Origin: Chitinophaga varians
Lineage (GTDB): Bacteria > Bacteroidota > Bacteroidia > Chitinophagales > Chitinophagaceae
Length of the DNA: 64,000 nt
Assembly (NCBI RefSeq): GCF_012641275.1
Contig: NZ_JABAIA010000001.1
Coordinates: 1,550,001-1,614,000 of the forward strand
Direction of reading: 5' to 3'
In this document: positions 9,411 through 16,022 of the stretch, one piece after another
Layout of the letters: every line of letters begins with the position of its first letter
How positions within the stretch are numbered: the first letter of the stretch is position 1
Made by a program: the position numbers and the translations under genes
Notes under the pieces: generated by a model
Database searches by the model: none
Told to the model about the DNA's origin: nothing
The model's input: the letters and a program-made list of their open reading frames with translations, nothing else

Positions 9411-10292
9411 ATGATCCAGTATATAAAACAAACGTTCCTGTTCATTGCCGTGCTGTTGCTGGCCGGCAGCTGCAACAAAGACGATTATAAATTCGGCAGC
9501 CTCGACACACCCGGCAAACCGGTGCTTACGCTCACCATCAACGGGAAAGATGCCACCCATCCCAATGGCGACGGCACCGGCACCATACAGCTGAACATCA
9601 GCTCCGAACATGCCTATAACTACAAAGTGGATTTCGGCGATGGACAACCATCTAAGACCAGTACCGTCAACGCCTACACGTATACATACAAACATACCGG
9701 CATCAAAAAATTCACCGTCACCGTGTATGCCTCCGGTAAAGCCGGCATCACCAGCACCAATACCGTGGAGGTGGAGATATACCGTGCCTTCACGCCTAAC
9801 CCGGAGCTGGTCAGTATGCTCACCAACAACGGCACCAAAAGATGGCGGGTAGACAAAGACGCGCCTGGTCACCTCGGCGTGTCCGGTGCAGATGTATTTA
9901 CACCGGCATGGTGGGCCGCCGCCCCGAATGAAAAAGATGGCCTCGGCATCTACGATGACATCTACACCTTCAACGTTAACGGCAACGTGTTCACCCACAC
10001 CACCCACAACGACCTGTTCGGCAAAAAGGAATATCTCAAAGACTTCGACCCAACGTTAACAGGCACCGGCGACTACACCCTTGCCGGCCCTAAAGCTGCC
10101 GACTATACGGAAACATTCGGATACGACGGCAGCGCCACCGAAGAATTTATCACCTTCCCGGTAAAAGGCCATCTCGGACTATATCTGGGCGTACATAAAT
10201 ACCAGGTATTGGAAAGAACAGACACGCATATGACGTTACGTTGCGTCCAGGACCCCGGAGCATGGTATGTTAAACTAATCGCAATACAATAG
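9411..10292 (+). CDS. PKD-domain surface lipoprotein with unknown C-terminal domain
   Basis: A 293-residue lipoprotein (lipobox LAGSC, then NKDDY, an acidic tail typical of surface-exposed Bacteroidota lipoproteins). One PKD-like domain spans about residues 40-125 (YNYKVDFGDG, KKFTVTVYASG). The remaining 165 residues begin RAFTPNPELVSMLTNNGTKRWRV and form an unclassified, Trp- and Tyr-rich, probably all-beta domain. It lies 10 bases after the preceding lipoprotein and 3 bases before the GH16 gene. It is most likely a second surface glycan-binding protein; enzymatic activity cannot be excluded. Confidence 0.75.
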   Translation: MIQYIKQTFLFIAVLLLAGSCNKDDYKFGSLDTPGKPVLTLTINGKDATHPNGDGTGTIQLNISSEHAYNYKVDFGDGQPSKTSTVNAYTYTYKHTGIKKFTVTVYASGKAGITSTNTVEVEIYRAFTPNPELVSMLTNNGTKRWRVDKDAPGHLGVSGADVFTPAWWAAAPNEKDGLGIYDDIYTFNVNGNVFTHTTHNDLFGKKEYLKDFDPTLTGTGDYTLAGPKAADYTETFGYDGSATEEFITFPVKGHLGLYLGVHKYQVLERTDTHMTLRCVQDPGAWYVKLIAIQ

Positions 10293-10295
10293 CTT

Positions 10296-11336
10296 ATGAA
10301 ACATGTAACTGGAATAATGATGGCGCTGCTCGTGGCACTAAGCAGCTGTGGAAAATCAAACGACAATACACCACCGGAAAAAGTGGCGCCGCTGAACCTG
10401 GTAGTCAATGCCACCGTGAGCACCGACAGCAGCGGCACCGTTATCTTCACCGCCACGGCCGATCACGCGGTGAGTTACGACTACGATTTCGGCAACGGCT
10501 ATATCAGGACTACCGCTAACGGCAGTACGAGCTATACCTATAATACTCCCGGCACCAACAACTACAGCGTACAGGTCACCGCTAAAAGCGCCGACGGCCT
10601 CACTATCGCCAAGTCTGTGTCGGTAGCCGTTCCGGTATCCACGGCACTGCTATGGTCGGATGAATTTAACCAGGACGGTGCGCCCGATCCGAAAAAATGG
10701 GGATATGATATCGGCAATGGTGACAACGGCTGGGGCAACGCAGAAGCCCAGTATTACACCGACCGGCTCCAGAATGCGCAGGTATCCAACGGTACGCTGA
10801 AGATCAACGCACAGAAAGAGAGTTACAACGGTAAAGATTATACGTCGGCCCGCCTGCTCACCAAAGGCAAGTTTGATTTCACCTACGGCCGGGTGGAAGT
10901 GAGCGCCAAACTGCCGGCAGGCGGCGGTACATGGCCCGCCATCTGGATGCTGGGCAGTAATATCGCTACAGCCGGCTGGCCCGCCTGCGGTGAAATAGAC
11001 ATCATGGAGCATAAGGGCAATGAACCGCAGAAAATATATGGCACCGTGCATCATCCCGACCATGCAGGCGGTAATGCCGACGGCGGCACCACCATGGTGG
11101 CCAATGAAACCGGCGCATTCCATAAGTATACGCTGGACTGGTCACCTAAACAACTCCGCTGGTACGTGGACGATAAACTCTATTTCACTTTTAATAACGC
11201 TGCCGGCCTCCCTTTCAACCACAATTTCTTTATCCTGCTCAACTTTGCTATGGGTGGGAATTTCGGTGGCGCCATCGACCCGGCCTTCACCAAAGGAACG
11301 ATGGAAGTGGATTATGTGAGAGTGTATAAAAATTAA
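10296..11336 (+). CDS. GH16-family endo-beta-glucanase (laminarinase-like) lipoprotein with PKD domain
   Basis: A 346-residue lipoprotein (lipobox LSSC) with an N-terminal PKD-like domain (about residues 30-110) and a C-terminal GH16 jelly-roll. The family signature is present: GRVEVSAKLPAGGGTWPAIWML, followed by the catalytic motif GEIDIMEHKG, where the two glutamates are nucleophile and acid/base and the middle Asp assists. The EIDIMEH form with an extra residue is typical of bacterial beta-1,3(1,4)-glucanases. It probably cuts laminarin-like beta-glucan at the surface for import by the SusC/D pair. It is the last gene of the operon, before a strong terminator. Confidence 0.92.
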   Translation: MKHVTGIMMALLVALSSCGKSNDNTPPEKVAPLNLVVNATVSTDSSGTVIFTATADHAVSYDYDFGNGYIRTTANGSTSYTYNTPGTNNYSVQVTAKSADGLTIAKSVSVAVPVSTALLWSDEFNQDGAPDPKKWGYDIGNGDNGWGNAEAQYYTDRLQNAQVSNGTLKINAQKESYNGKDYTSARLLTKGKFDFTYGRVEVSAKLPAGGGTWPAIWMLGSNIATAGWPACGEIDIMEHKGNEPQKIYGTVHHPDHAGGNADGGTTMVANETGAFHKYTLDWSPKQLRWYVDDKLYFTFNNAAGLPFNHNFFILLNFAMGGNFGGAIDPAFTKGTMEVDYVRVYKN

Positions 11337-11354
11337 AGAATTCAACAAAAAAAT

Positions 11355-11392
11355 ACAGCCGGCTTATCTTGTTAAGCCGGCTGTTCGTTTTT
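11355..11392. terminator. Bidirectional terminator between the GH16 and WYL genes
   Basis: A perfect 12-bp stem (11355-11366 with 11373-11384, loop TCTTGT) has T-rich runs on both outer sides. It serves the plus-strand glucan operon and the convergent WYL gene. The stop codon of the WYL gene (11372-11374) and its last codons lie inside the right arm. Confidence 0.85.
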
Positions 11393-12412
11393 ACTATCGT
11401 CTTTTCCGTAGTTGCCCGCCGCCCGTTGCAGCTTCCGTTGGATATTAGCCCGCAATCTCTCCGGACCCAATACCTTCATCCCATCCGCAAACCCCAGGAT
11501 TTCACGTTCCAGCTCCAGGTTATGCTCTATTACAACAGAGATGGTCGTCCCTTCCGGCCCCACGGATTCTACCTTCTGGCTACGGTGAAGAGGCTTGGTC
11601 AGCACATAGGGCGCATGTTCCGGCGTGACCAGGATGGTAGCCTTCATGGGGCGTATCTTGGCCACAGTAGGACCAATGGTGTGTTGATAATACTCTTCCG
11701 GCGTATGTCCCTGATCGTTAGGACGGTAGGAAATTGTTTCGTCGATTTTCAGTTCTTCGATCCTGTCAAGTGCCAGGGTAACAATAGCCGGCGAATCATT
11801 TTTGGTGCCCACCACAAACCAGCGGTTTTTGAATTCTTTCAGCCACCAGGCGTGAAAATGCATGATGCTGGCTGATTTAGCGCGGAAAGACTGGTATTTC
11901 AACAGCATCGTTTGTTCCCGGACGATCGCATCATAGATCATACCGAGGTGGGACAGCCCCCGCAGGTGCTCGTTTTTTTCAAAGTCGATGACCGTCCGCT
12001 GATCGTGTGCCGACGCATACACGTGGCCTTCCAGTTTCTGTACCACCGCGTTCAGGTGCTGGAAATGGGAGAAGCCCTTGAACTGTTTCAGCACCTCGAC
12101 GGCTTCTGTCATACGAGAGAGGTCATGTTCGCTCAGCGGGATATTGGTAATGCTATAGTCGGCGTCTTCGTAGGTATAATATTTCTTCTCTACAATAATA
12201 ATAGGAGCATTGTAGCCCAACTTATCACTGCGCATCATTTGAATGTCAGCCTGGATGGTACGGCGGCTGATGCCTTTTTCCATGCCTTCATAGTCATACA
12301 GGGCTTCAGACACTTTATCGATCAGATTCTGTAAAGTCCAGCGCCGGCGGCGGTTTCGAAGGCAGGTATCGATGGTTTTATATCTTATTAATGCGTTACG
12401 GTTAACAGGCAT
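11372..12412 (-). CDS. WYL-domain helix-turn-helix transcriptional regulator
   Basis: A 346-residue protein starting MPVNRNALIRYKTID. An N-terminal winged HTH (about residues 8-65, with GISRRTIQADIQMMR as recognition segment) precedes a WYL domain (about 150-225, with HAWWLKEFKNRWFVVG) and a WCX-like C-terminal extension. WYL proteins are thought to sense nucleic-acid-type ligands and often control RNA-repair and defence genes. The gene is divergent from the Ro60 gene across 107 bases, so it is the likely regulator of the Ro60/Y-RNA unit. That link is positional inference. Confidence 0.88.
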   Translation of the reverse strand: MPVNRNALIRYKTIDTCLRNRRRRWTLQNLIDKVSEALYDYEGMEKGISRRTIQADIQMMRSDKLGYNAPIIIVEKKYYTYEDADYSITNIPLSEHDLSRMTEAVEVLKQFKGFSHFQHLNAVVQKLEGHVYASAHDQRTVIDFEKNEHLRGLSHLGMIYDAIVREQTMLLKYQSFRAKSASIMHFHAWWLKEFKNRWFVVGTKNDSPAIVTLALDRIEELKIDETISYRPNDQGHTPEEYYQHTIGPTVAKIRPMKATILVTPEHAPYVLTKPLHRSQKVESVGPEGTTISVVIEHNLELEREILGFADGMKVLGPERLRANIQRKLQRAAGNYGKDDSKNEQPA

Positions 12413-12450
12413 CAGGAAAAAATTTTAATAAAAATAAATAAAAAATAGAC

Positions 12451-12470
12451 CTGCGCAAAAAGACTGCGCA
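12451..12470. promoter_or_regulatory. Paired CTGCGCA sites between the WYL and Ro60 genes
   Basis: CTGCGCA occurs at 12451-12457 and 12464-12470, 13 bases apart, each holding the palindrome TGCGCA. The pair lies in the short divergent promoter region, 10 bases upstream of a weak -7-like box (CATCTTTG, 12481-12488) for the Ro60 gene. It is a candidate operator for the WYL regulator. Confidence 0.45.
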
Positions 12471-12519
12471 TATAGGGGGACATCTTTGTATCATCAATCA
12501 CACAGTAATACAAAATGAT

Positions 12520-14043
12520 ATGAAATTCAATCTTTTCACCAAAGGCTCCCAGAAGTCGACCAATCATGAAGGCGCACCGGCATACAAGATGACTCCGGAA
12601 ATGGAACTGTACACCAGTGTGGTGACAGCCTCGCTGAATGACCAGTTTTACGAAGGGACCAGTGACAGGCTGACTCGTATCTGCACCCTGATGGACCAGA
12701 ACGATCCGGCCTTCGTAGCCAGACTGGCCGTTTATGCCCGCGAAAAAATGTATCTGCGTAGCATCCCGATGGTATTGGCCGTGGAAATGGCCAAACGCTT
12801 CAACGGTAATGCGCTGGTGGGTAAAACAGTGGCGCGTGTAATACAGCGTGCGGATGAAATCACGGAAATGCTGGCCTATTACACCATGGCCAACAACCGT
12901 ACGGAAGTAAAAAAGCTGAACAGGCTGAGCAAACAGGTACAGAAGGGACTGGCCTTGGCATTCAACCACTTCGATGAATACCAGTTTGCAAAATACAACC
13001 GTAAAACAGCGATCTCGCTGAGAGACGCCCTGTTCCTGGTGCATCCGAAAGCAAAGAATGAAATGCAGCAGGAAGTGTTCAACAAAATAGTTAACAACAC
13101 ACTGTCTGTACCTTATACCTGGGAAACCACCCTGTCGGCCGTCGGCCAGCGTTCTTTTACTTCTGAAAACGCTAAAAGAGCGGCCATGCAGGAAGCCTGG
13201 GGAGAACTGATCAACAGCAAACAGCTGGGATACATGGCTACTATGCGTAACCTGCGCAATATGCTGCAGGCAGATATCAGCCCGGCGTACATCAGCATGG
13301 TATGTGAACACCTGACCAATCCGGCAGCTGTCCTGAAATCCAAACAGTTGCCGTTCCGCTACCTCGCGGCTTACCGCGAACTGCAGGAAGTGCCGCATGG
13401 CCTAACAGGCCAGCTGATGCAGGCCCTGGAAACCGCTGTCAAAACCAGCGTGGAACACCTGAAAGGCTTCGATGCCAACACCCGCGTGGTGATCGCCTGC
13501 GACGTGTCCGGATCTATGCAGTTCCCACTGTCTCCACGCAGCAAAATAAAAGGCTACGACATCGGCCTGATGCTGGGTATGCTGCTGCAGCATAAATGCA
13601 AAAACGTGGTAACAGGCATGTTCGGCGACACCTGGAAAACCGTAGCGCTGCCGGGTAACAGCATCCTCGCCAATGTAGACGCGTTCTACAAAAGAGAAGG
13701 TGAAGTAGGTTACTCCACCAACGGCTACCTGGTGATAGAAGACCTGATCAAACGCTCCTATGTGGCCGATAAGATCATGCTCTTCACCGACTGCCAGCTG
13801 TGGAACAGCAACGGCGGACCGTACGATGCATTCGCCAGCAACTGGGCGCATTATAAAACACAGGTGGCGCCCAAAGCAAAACTGTACCTCTTTGACCTGA
13901 AAGGACTGGGTACAACGCCGGTGGATACACGTCAGAACGATGTATACCTCATCAGCGGCTGGAGCGATAAAGTATTCGATGTGGTGGAAGCCATTGAAAA
14001 TGGACAGACTGCACTGGAACACATCCATAGTATAACCCTTTGA
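12520..14043 (+). CDS. rsr: Ro60/Rsr ring protein (TROVE and VWA domains)
   Basis: A 507-residue bacterial Ro60 orthologue. The TROVE HEAT-repeat ring covers about residues 20-320 (AGMTPEM-type start, EKMYLRSIPMVLAVEMAKRF, QVQKGLALAFNHFDEYQFAKY). The C-terminal VWA domain begins at about 325 with the intact MIDAS motif DVSGSM (D328) and later TDCQLW. Ro60 rings bind the ends of misfolded RNA in the central pore and Y RNAs on the outer surface, and assist RNA decay or ribosomal RNA maturation under stress. The start at 12520 is used because an ATG at 12515 meets a stop after two codons. The following non-coding array supplies the likely Y RNA partners. No rtcB or rtcA lies nearby. Confidence 0.93.
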   Translation: MKFNLFTKGSQKSTNHEGAPAYKMTPEMELYTSVVTASLNDQFYEGTSDRLTRICTLMDQNDPAFVARLAVYAREKMYLRSIPMVLAVEMAKRFNGNALVGKTVARVIQRADEITEMLAYYTMANNRTEVKKLNRLSKQVQKGLALAFNHFDEYQFAKYNRKTAISLRDALFLVHPKAKNEMQQEVFNKIVNNTLSVPYTWETTLSAVGQRSFTSENAKRAAMQEAWGELINSKQLGYMATMRNLRNMLQADISPAYISMVCEHLTNPAAVLKSKQLPFRYLAAYRELQEVPHGLTGQLMQALETAVKTSVEHLKGFDANTRVVIACDVSGSMQFPLSPRSKIKGYDIGLMLGMLLQHKCKNVVTGMFGDTWKTVALPGNSILANVDAFYKREGEVGYSTNGYLVIEDLIKRSYVADKIMLFTDCQLWNSNGGPYDAFASNWAHYKTQVAPKAKLYLFDLKGLGTTPVDTRQNDVYLISGWSDKVFDVVEAIENGQTALEHIHSITL

Positions 14044-14072
14044 TCATCCGTTTTTGTTAACTCATAAAAACC

Positions 14073-14097
14073 GCAGCGCGCTGAAAAGGCGCGCTGC
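14073..14097. terminator. Strong hairpin after the Ro60 gene
   Basis: A perfect 9-bp stem (14073-14081 with 14089-14097, loop TGAAAAG) lies 30 bases after the Ro60 stop codon. No T run follows on the plus strand, but a short one (GGTTTTTAT) follows on the minus strand. It may therefore stop antisense transcription, or act as a processing or stability hairpin at the end of the Ro60 message rather than terminate it. Confidence 0.5.
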
Positions 14098-14104
14098 ACA
14101 ACCG

Positions 14105-14293
14105 GCCCGGTAGCTTAAAAGGACAAAGCTGCGGTAAAATTCGGCTCCGCGGAGTGTATGGAACATATCGTGACGGGCACGCCCTGTCATGGTCAGAATT
14201 TACAGTGCACCGAACACCTCAACGTCAGTAGGGAAGCGTATTTACAGCCATACTGTTCAGCAATGAAAATGCAGGTTCGATCCCTGTCCGGGC
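14105..14293 (+). ncRNA. tRNA-like element with 141-base insertion, first element of the Y-RNA array
   Basis: The 5' part reads GCCCGG (14105-14110), TA, then a D-arm with stem GCTT/AAGC (14113-14116 with 14126-14129) and a loop containing GG. The 3' part is a T-arm (14271-14287) with stem GCAGG/CCTGT and loop TTCGATC, then CCGGGC (14288-14293) complementary to the 5' strand. The order is that of a normal tRNA, but the anticodon region is replaced by 141 bases. The insertion holds a long-range pairing (14134-14142 with 14196-14203) and a hairpin at 14171-14189. It is not a functional tRNA and lacks the 26-base core of the following units. It could be a Y-RNA relative or another tRNA mimic. 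Confidence 0.5.
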
Positions 14294-14302
14294 AACATTT
14301 AC

Positions 14303-14452
14303 AATAACATAACAACAAGTGCCGTCACAACGGGTTACTTCGTCAATCTGAGATCGCAGGTTCGAGTCCTGCCCCCGGTGAGCACCGGGGTAGTTAGTTG
14401 GATAAACAACAGAAAAGTCCTGTTAATTTTATCGCCTTGTTGTTATGTTATT
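14303..14452 (+). ncRNA. Y-RNA-like unit A, with circularly permuted tRNA-like insert
   Basis: Closed by a perfect 17-bp stem (14303-14319 with 14436-14452). The 5' arm runs into the array core (14317-14342): ARGTGYCGT, five bases, YGGGWTACTTCR. The apical part holds a T-arm (14356-14372, loop TTCGAGT), then CCCCGGT, loop GAGC, ACCGGGG, TA and a D-arm-like GTT/AAC with GG in its loop (14393-14407). This is a tRNA elbow and acceptor stem in permuted order, with the acceptor closed by a 4-base loop, as in YrlA-type bacterial Y RNAs. A small hairpin AACAG/CTGTT follows at 14408-14424. It lies directly downstream of the Ro60 gene. Confidence 0.75.
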
Positions 14453-14460
14453 CAAAAATT

Positions 14461-14530
14461 ATCAGGTGTCGTAACGCTGGGATACTTCATTTAGGTTGAA
14501 CTTCAATCCTATCGTGCTTGTTACCCTGAT
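14461..14530 (+). ncRNA. Y-RNA-like unit B, short form
   Basis: Seventy bases, closed by ATCAGG/CCTGAT. A TGTC bulge on the 5' side is followed by a second helix GTAAC/GTTAC, so the bulged stem expected of a Ro60-binding module is present. The 26-base core lies at 14464-14489. The top is a small hairpin near 14491-14510. No tRNA-like arms are present, so this unit would have only the Ro60-binding half of a Y RNA. Confidence 0.6.
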
Positions 14531-14531
14531 A

Positions 14532-14558
14532 TAAAAAAGCATCGCAAAAGGCGATGCT
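14532..14558 (-). terminator. Minus-strand intrinsic terminator inside the array
   Basis: Stem AGCATCGC/GCGATGCT (14538-14545 with 14551-14558) is followed by six U residues in minus-strand RNA; no U run exists in the plus direction. It would end transcripts entering from the convergent operon at 14785-17625, after they have passed antisense to units D and C. Confidence 0.7.
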
Positions 14559-14567
14559 CAAAAATAT

Positions 14568-14634
14568 ACAGGTGTCGTTTGAATGGGATACTTCATTTCC
14601 ACTGTAGACCGTCCTATTCAGCTTATTACCCTGT
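14568..14634 (+). ncRNA. Y-RNA-like unit C, short form
   Basis: Sixty-seven bases closed by ACAGG/CCTGT. The inner helix TGAATGGGA/TCCTATTCA (14580-14588 with 14612-14620) contains one G-U pair. The core is at 14570-14595 and is identical to that of unit B at every constrained position. No tRNA-like arms are present. Its right end abuts unit D without a spacer, which suggests processing from a common precursor or use as alternatives. Confidence 0.6.
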
Positions 14635-14786
14635 GTTAACAATGCCAGGTGCCGTAATAATGGGTTACTTCGATTCAAATCCTTTGGTGCAGGTTCGAGT
14701 CCTGCAGACGGAGCAATCCGCGATCGTCCAATTGGTAGGACAAGGCACAAAAGCCCCATTATGTTTTTTGCCCTGGCGTTGTTATC
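14635..14786 (+). ncRNA. Y-RNA-like unit D, with tRNA-like insert
   Basis: The outer stem pairs 14635-14649 with 14772-14786 (one mismatch, one G-U). After the TGCC bulge, an inner helix pairs ATAATGGG (14657-14664) with CCCATTAT (14755-14762). The core is at 14647-14672. The insert holds a T-arm (14689-14705, GCAGG/CCTGC, loop TTCGAGT), a short stem CGGA/TCCG closed by the tetraloop GCAA (14709-14720), and a D-arm GTCC/GGAC with loop AATTGGTA (14726-14741) that could come from a real tRNA. The arms are in permuted order as in unit A. The last two bases overlap the stop codon of the convergent gene. Confidence 0.75.
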
Positions 14787-15315
14787 AAAACACATACTCT
14801 CTCCGCTCTATTCCATTCCCCGTTTGCACCACAGGCAAATAAGCGTCCAGTGCAAAAAAACACACAAACGCCTGATGGATAAAATCATGCGTTACTGCGG
14901 TACCATTGGTATAAATGGAATATGTTATCCCATGCATGGTAATAAAATAATTCGTGATCAGTCCTTTGTCCATTTGCTCATTGACTTTAAACCGGAGAAT
15001 ATCTTCCCGCTTAAAAACAATAGCTCTACCCCGGCGTATAAACACAAGACTATCTTTGGTAAAGCGCAATTCTTCACATCGGTACAACACACTGCTTACA
15101 TATTTCCCCAGCCCCAGCATCACTCCCAAAAACGGTATAAACAGGACCACCATCCGGAGCGTCCTGGGAATACCAAAAGAAGACAACCTCTCATCAAAAG
15201 ACTGCAATAGCACTATATACAACATTGACAACAGGAAGAAAACGGCCAAAGCCAGTATTAGCTTCCACTTCGGTCTCGCCACCAGCCAATATTCGATGCG
15301 AAAATTTTTTCCCAT
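14785..15315 (-). CDS. Hypothetical membrane protein, two N-terminal helices
   Basis: A 176-residue protein with no recognised family. Two membrane segments are visible (about residues 18-38 and 51-70: LILALAVFFLLSMLYIVLL and MVVLFIPFLGVMLGLG), followed by a soluble part starting YRCEELRFTKDSLVFIRRGR that has the strand pattern of a small PH-like domain. It overlaps the upstream gene by one base and is last in a four-gene minus-strand operon. Its stop codon touches the Y-RNA array. Confidence 0.6.
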   Translation of the reverse strand: MGKNFRIEYWLVARPKWKLILALAVFFLLSMLYIVLLQSFDERLSSFGIPRTLRMVVLFIPFLGVMLGLGKYVSSVLYRCEELRFTKDSLVFIRRGRAIVFKREDILRFKVNEQMDKGLITNYFITMHGITYSIYTNGTAVTHDFIHQAFVCFFALDAYLPVVQTGNGIERREYVF

Positions 15316-16022
15316 TAGCCTTTGCTGTCTATATAATAAAACAATAACTGAAGCATTAAAAATACGAATAACATGCCCGCGGTCAAAAAAAGCAGTATTA
15401 CCTGCCCGGGCGTCATCTTCTGCAAAAAAGTATAGGTAAGAGGCTCACTTTTTACAACATATACGCCGTAATGGGGAAAAGGGTTCTGGTCAATTTTATT
15501 TCGGAGCACCTTTTTGTTGAAATGTTTGTCGATATAGGCGCTGAGATGTTTTATTAGTTCATCTACCGCTGCGATGTCTTCCGGCCCGGAAAAAGGCGTC
15601 AGCGCCCCGGTACCCACCCGTATTCGGACTGTTACCCCGTCTTTGGTGACAAACGACAGGTATCTTAACGCCGCATTGCCCATGTTCTCTATCCGGCGAA
15701 GGTTGTCCCATGCAATATCATAGTAATGCTTCCCATACCGTAGTGTCAATCGTTTGTCGTCCACCTCTGCCTGCCAGGTCCTGTCGGGCACCAGCTTCAC
15801 CAGCCAGTGCAGGGAAAACAGGCTGATGCCCAGGATCGCAGGAATGATCAGGCCGCGGGGTATCTTTAAAAGATCCATCTGCCAAAACTTAGCGAGGCAA
15901 TACAAACAACCTCCCAGGACTATCAGCAATATGGGAATAATCGAGATGCCCAGCCATATTTCAGTCTTATAGTCAACGCCCCGGAAACTGAATGTTTTTT
16001 GTTTAATGCCTGTTGTCATCAT
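15315..16022 (-). CDS. Hypothetical membrane protein
   Basis: A 235-residue protein of unknown function. Membrane segments lie near residues 24-45 (LGISIIPILLIVLGGCLYCL), 58-73 (GLIIPAILGISLFSLHWLV) and 208-230 (VILLFLTAGMLFVFLMLQLLF). Between them is a soluble domain with WQAEVDDKRLTLRYGKHYYDI and WDNLRRIENMG, similar in layout to the neighbouring membrane protein. The two may be distant paralogues. The start overlaps the stop of the upstream gene; Met2 is an equally good start. Confidence 0.6.
   Translation of the reverse strand: MMTTGIKQKTFSFRGVDYKTEIWLGISIIPILLIVLGGCLYCLAKFWQMDLLKIPRGLIIPAILGISLFSLHWLVKLVPDRTWQAEVDDKRLTLRYGKHYYDIAWDNLRRIENMGNAALRYLSFVTKDGVTVRIRVGTGALTPFSGPEDIAAVDELIKHLSAYIDKHFNKKVLRNKIDQNPFPHYGVYVVKSEPLTYTFLQKMTPGQVILLFLTAGMLFVFLMLQLLFYYIDSKG

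Noticed and set aside
12515..12526. Earlier ATG before the Ro60 gene
   Set aside because: It meets a stop after two codons (ATG ATA TGA). The next ATG at 12520 opens the full-length protein.
14105..14293. tmRNA (ssrA)
   Set aside because: The element has D- and T-arms but no G-U start as in tmRNA acceptors, no tag reading frame ending in ALAA, no CCA end, and is shorter than typical tmRNA.
14356..14741. T-arms at 14356 and 14689 as ordinary tRNA genes
   Set aside because: T-arm precedes D-arm, the acceptor strands are closed by a loop and no anticodon arm exists, so these are tRNA mimics rather than tRNA genes.
14303..14786. Array of similar elements read as a CRISPR
   Set aside because: The repeated cores are not direct repeats of constant length with unique spacers. 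Each unit is a closed stem-loop of its own, spacing varies and no cas genes are present.
14579..15210. Plus-strand open frames over the array and into the convergent gene (14579-14842, 14761-15210)
   Set aside because: They cross RNA elements or lie antisense to a better-supported gene, and show no protein-like composition.
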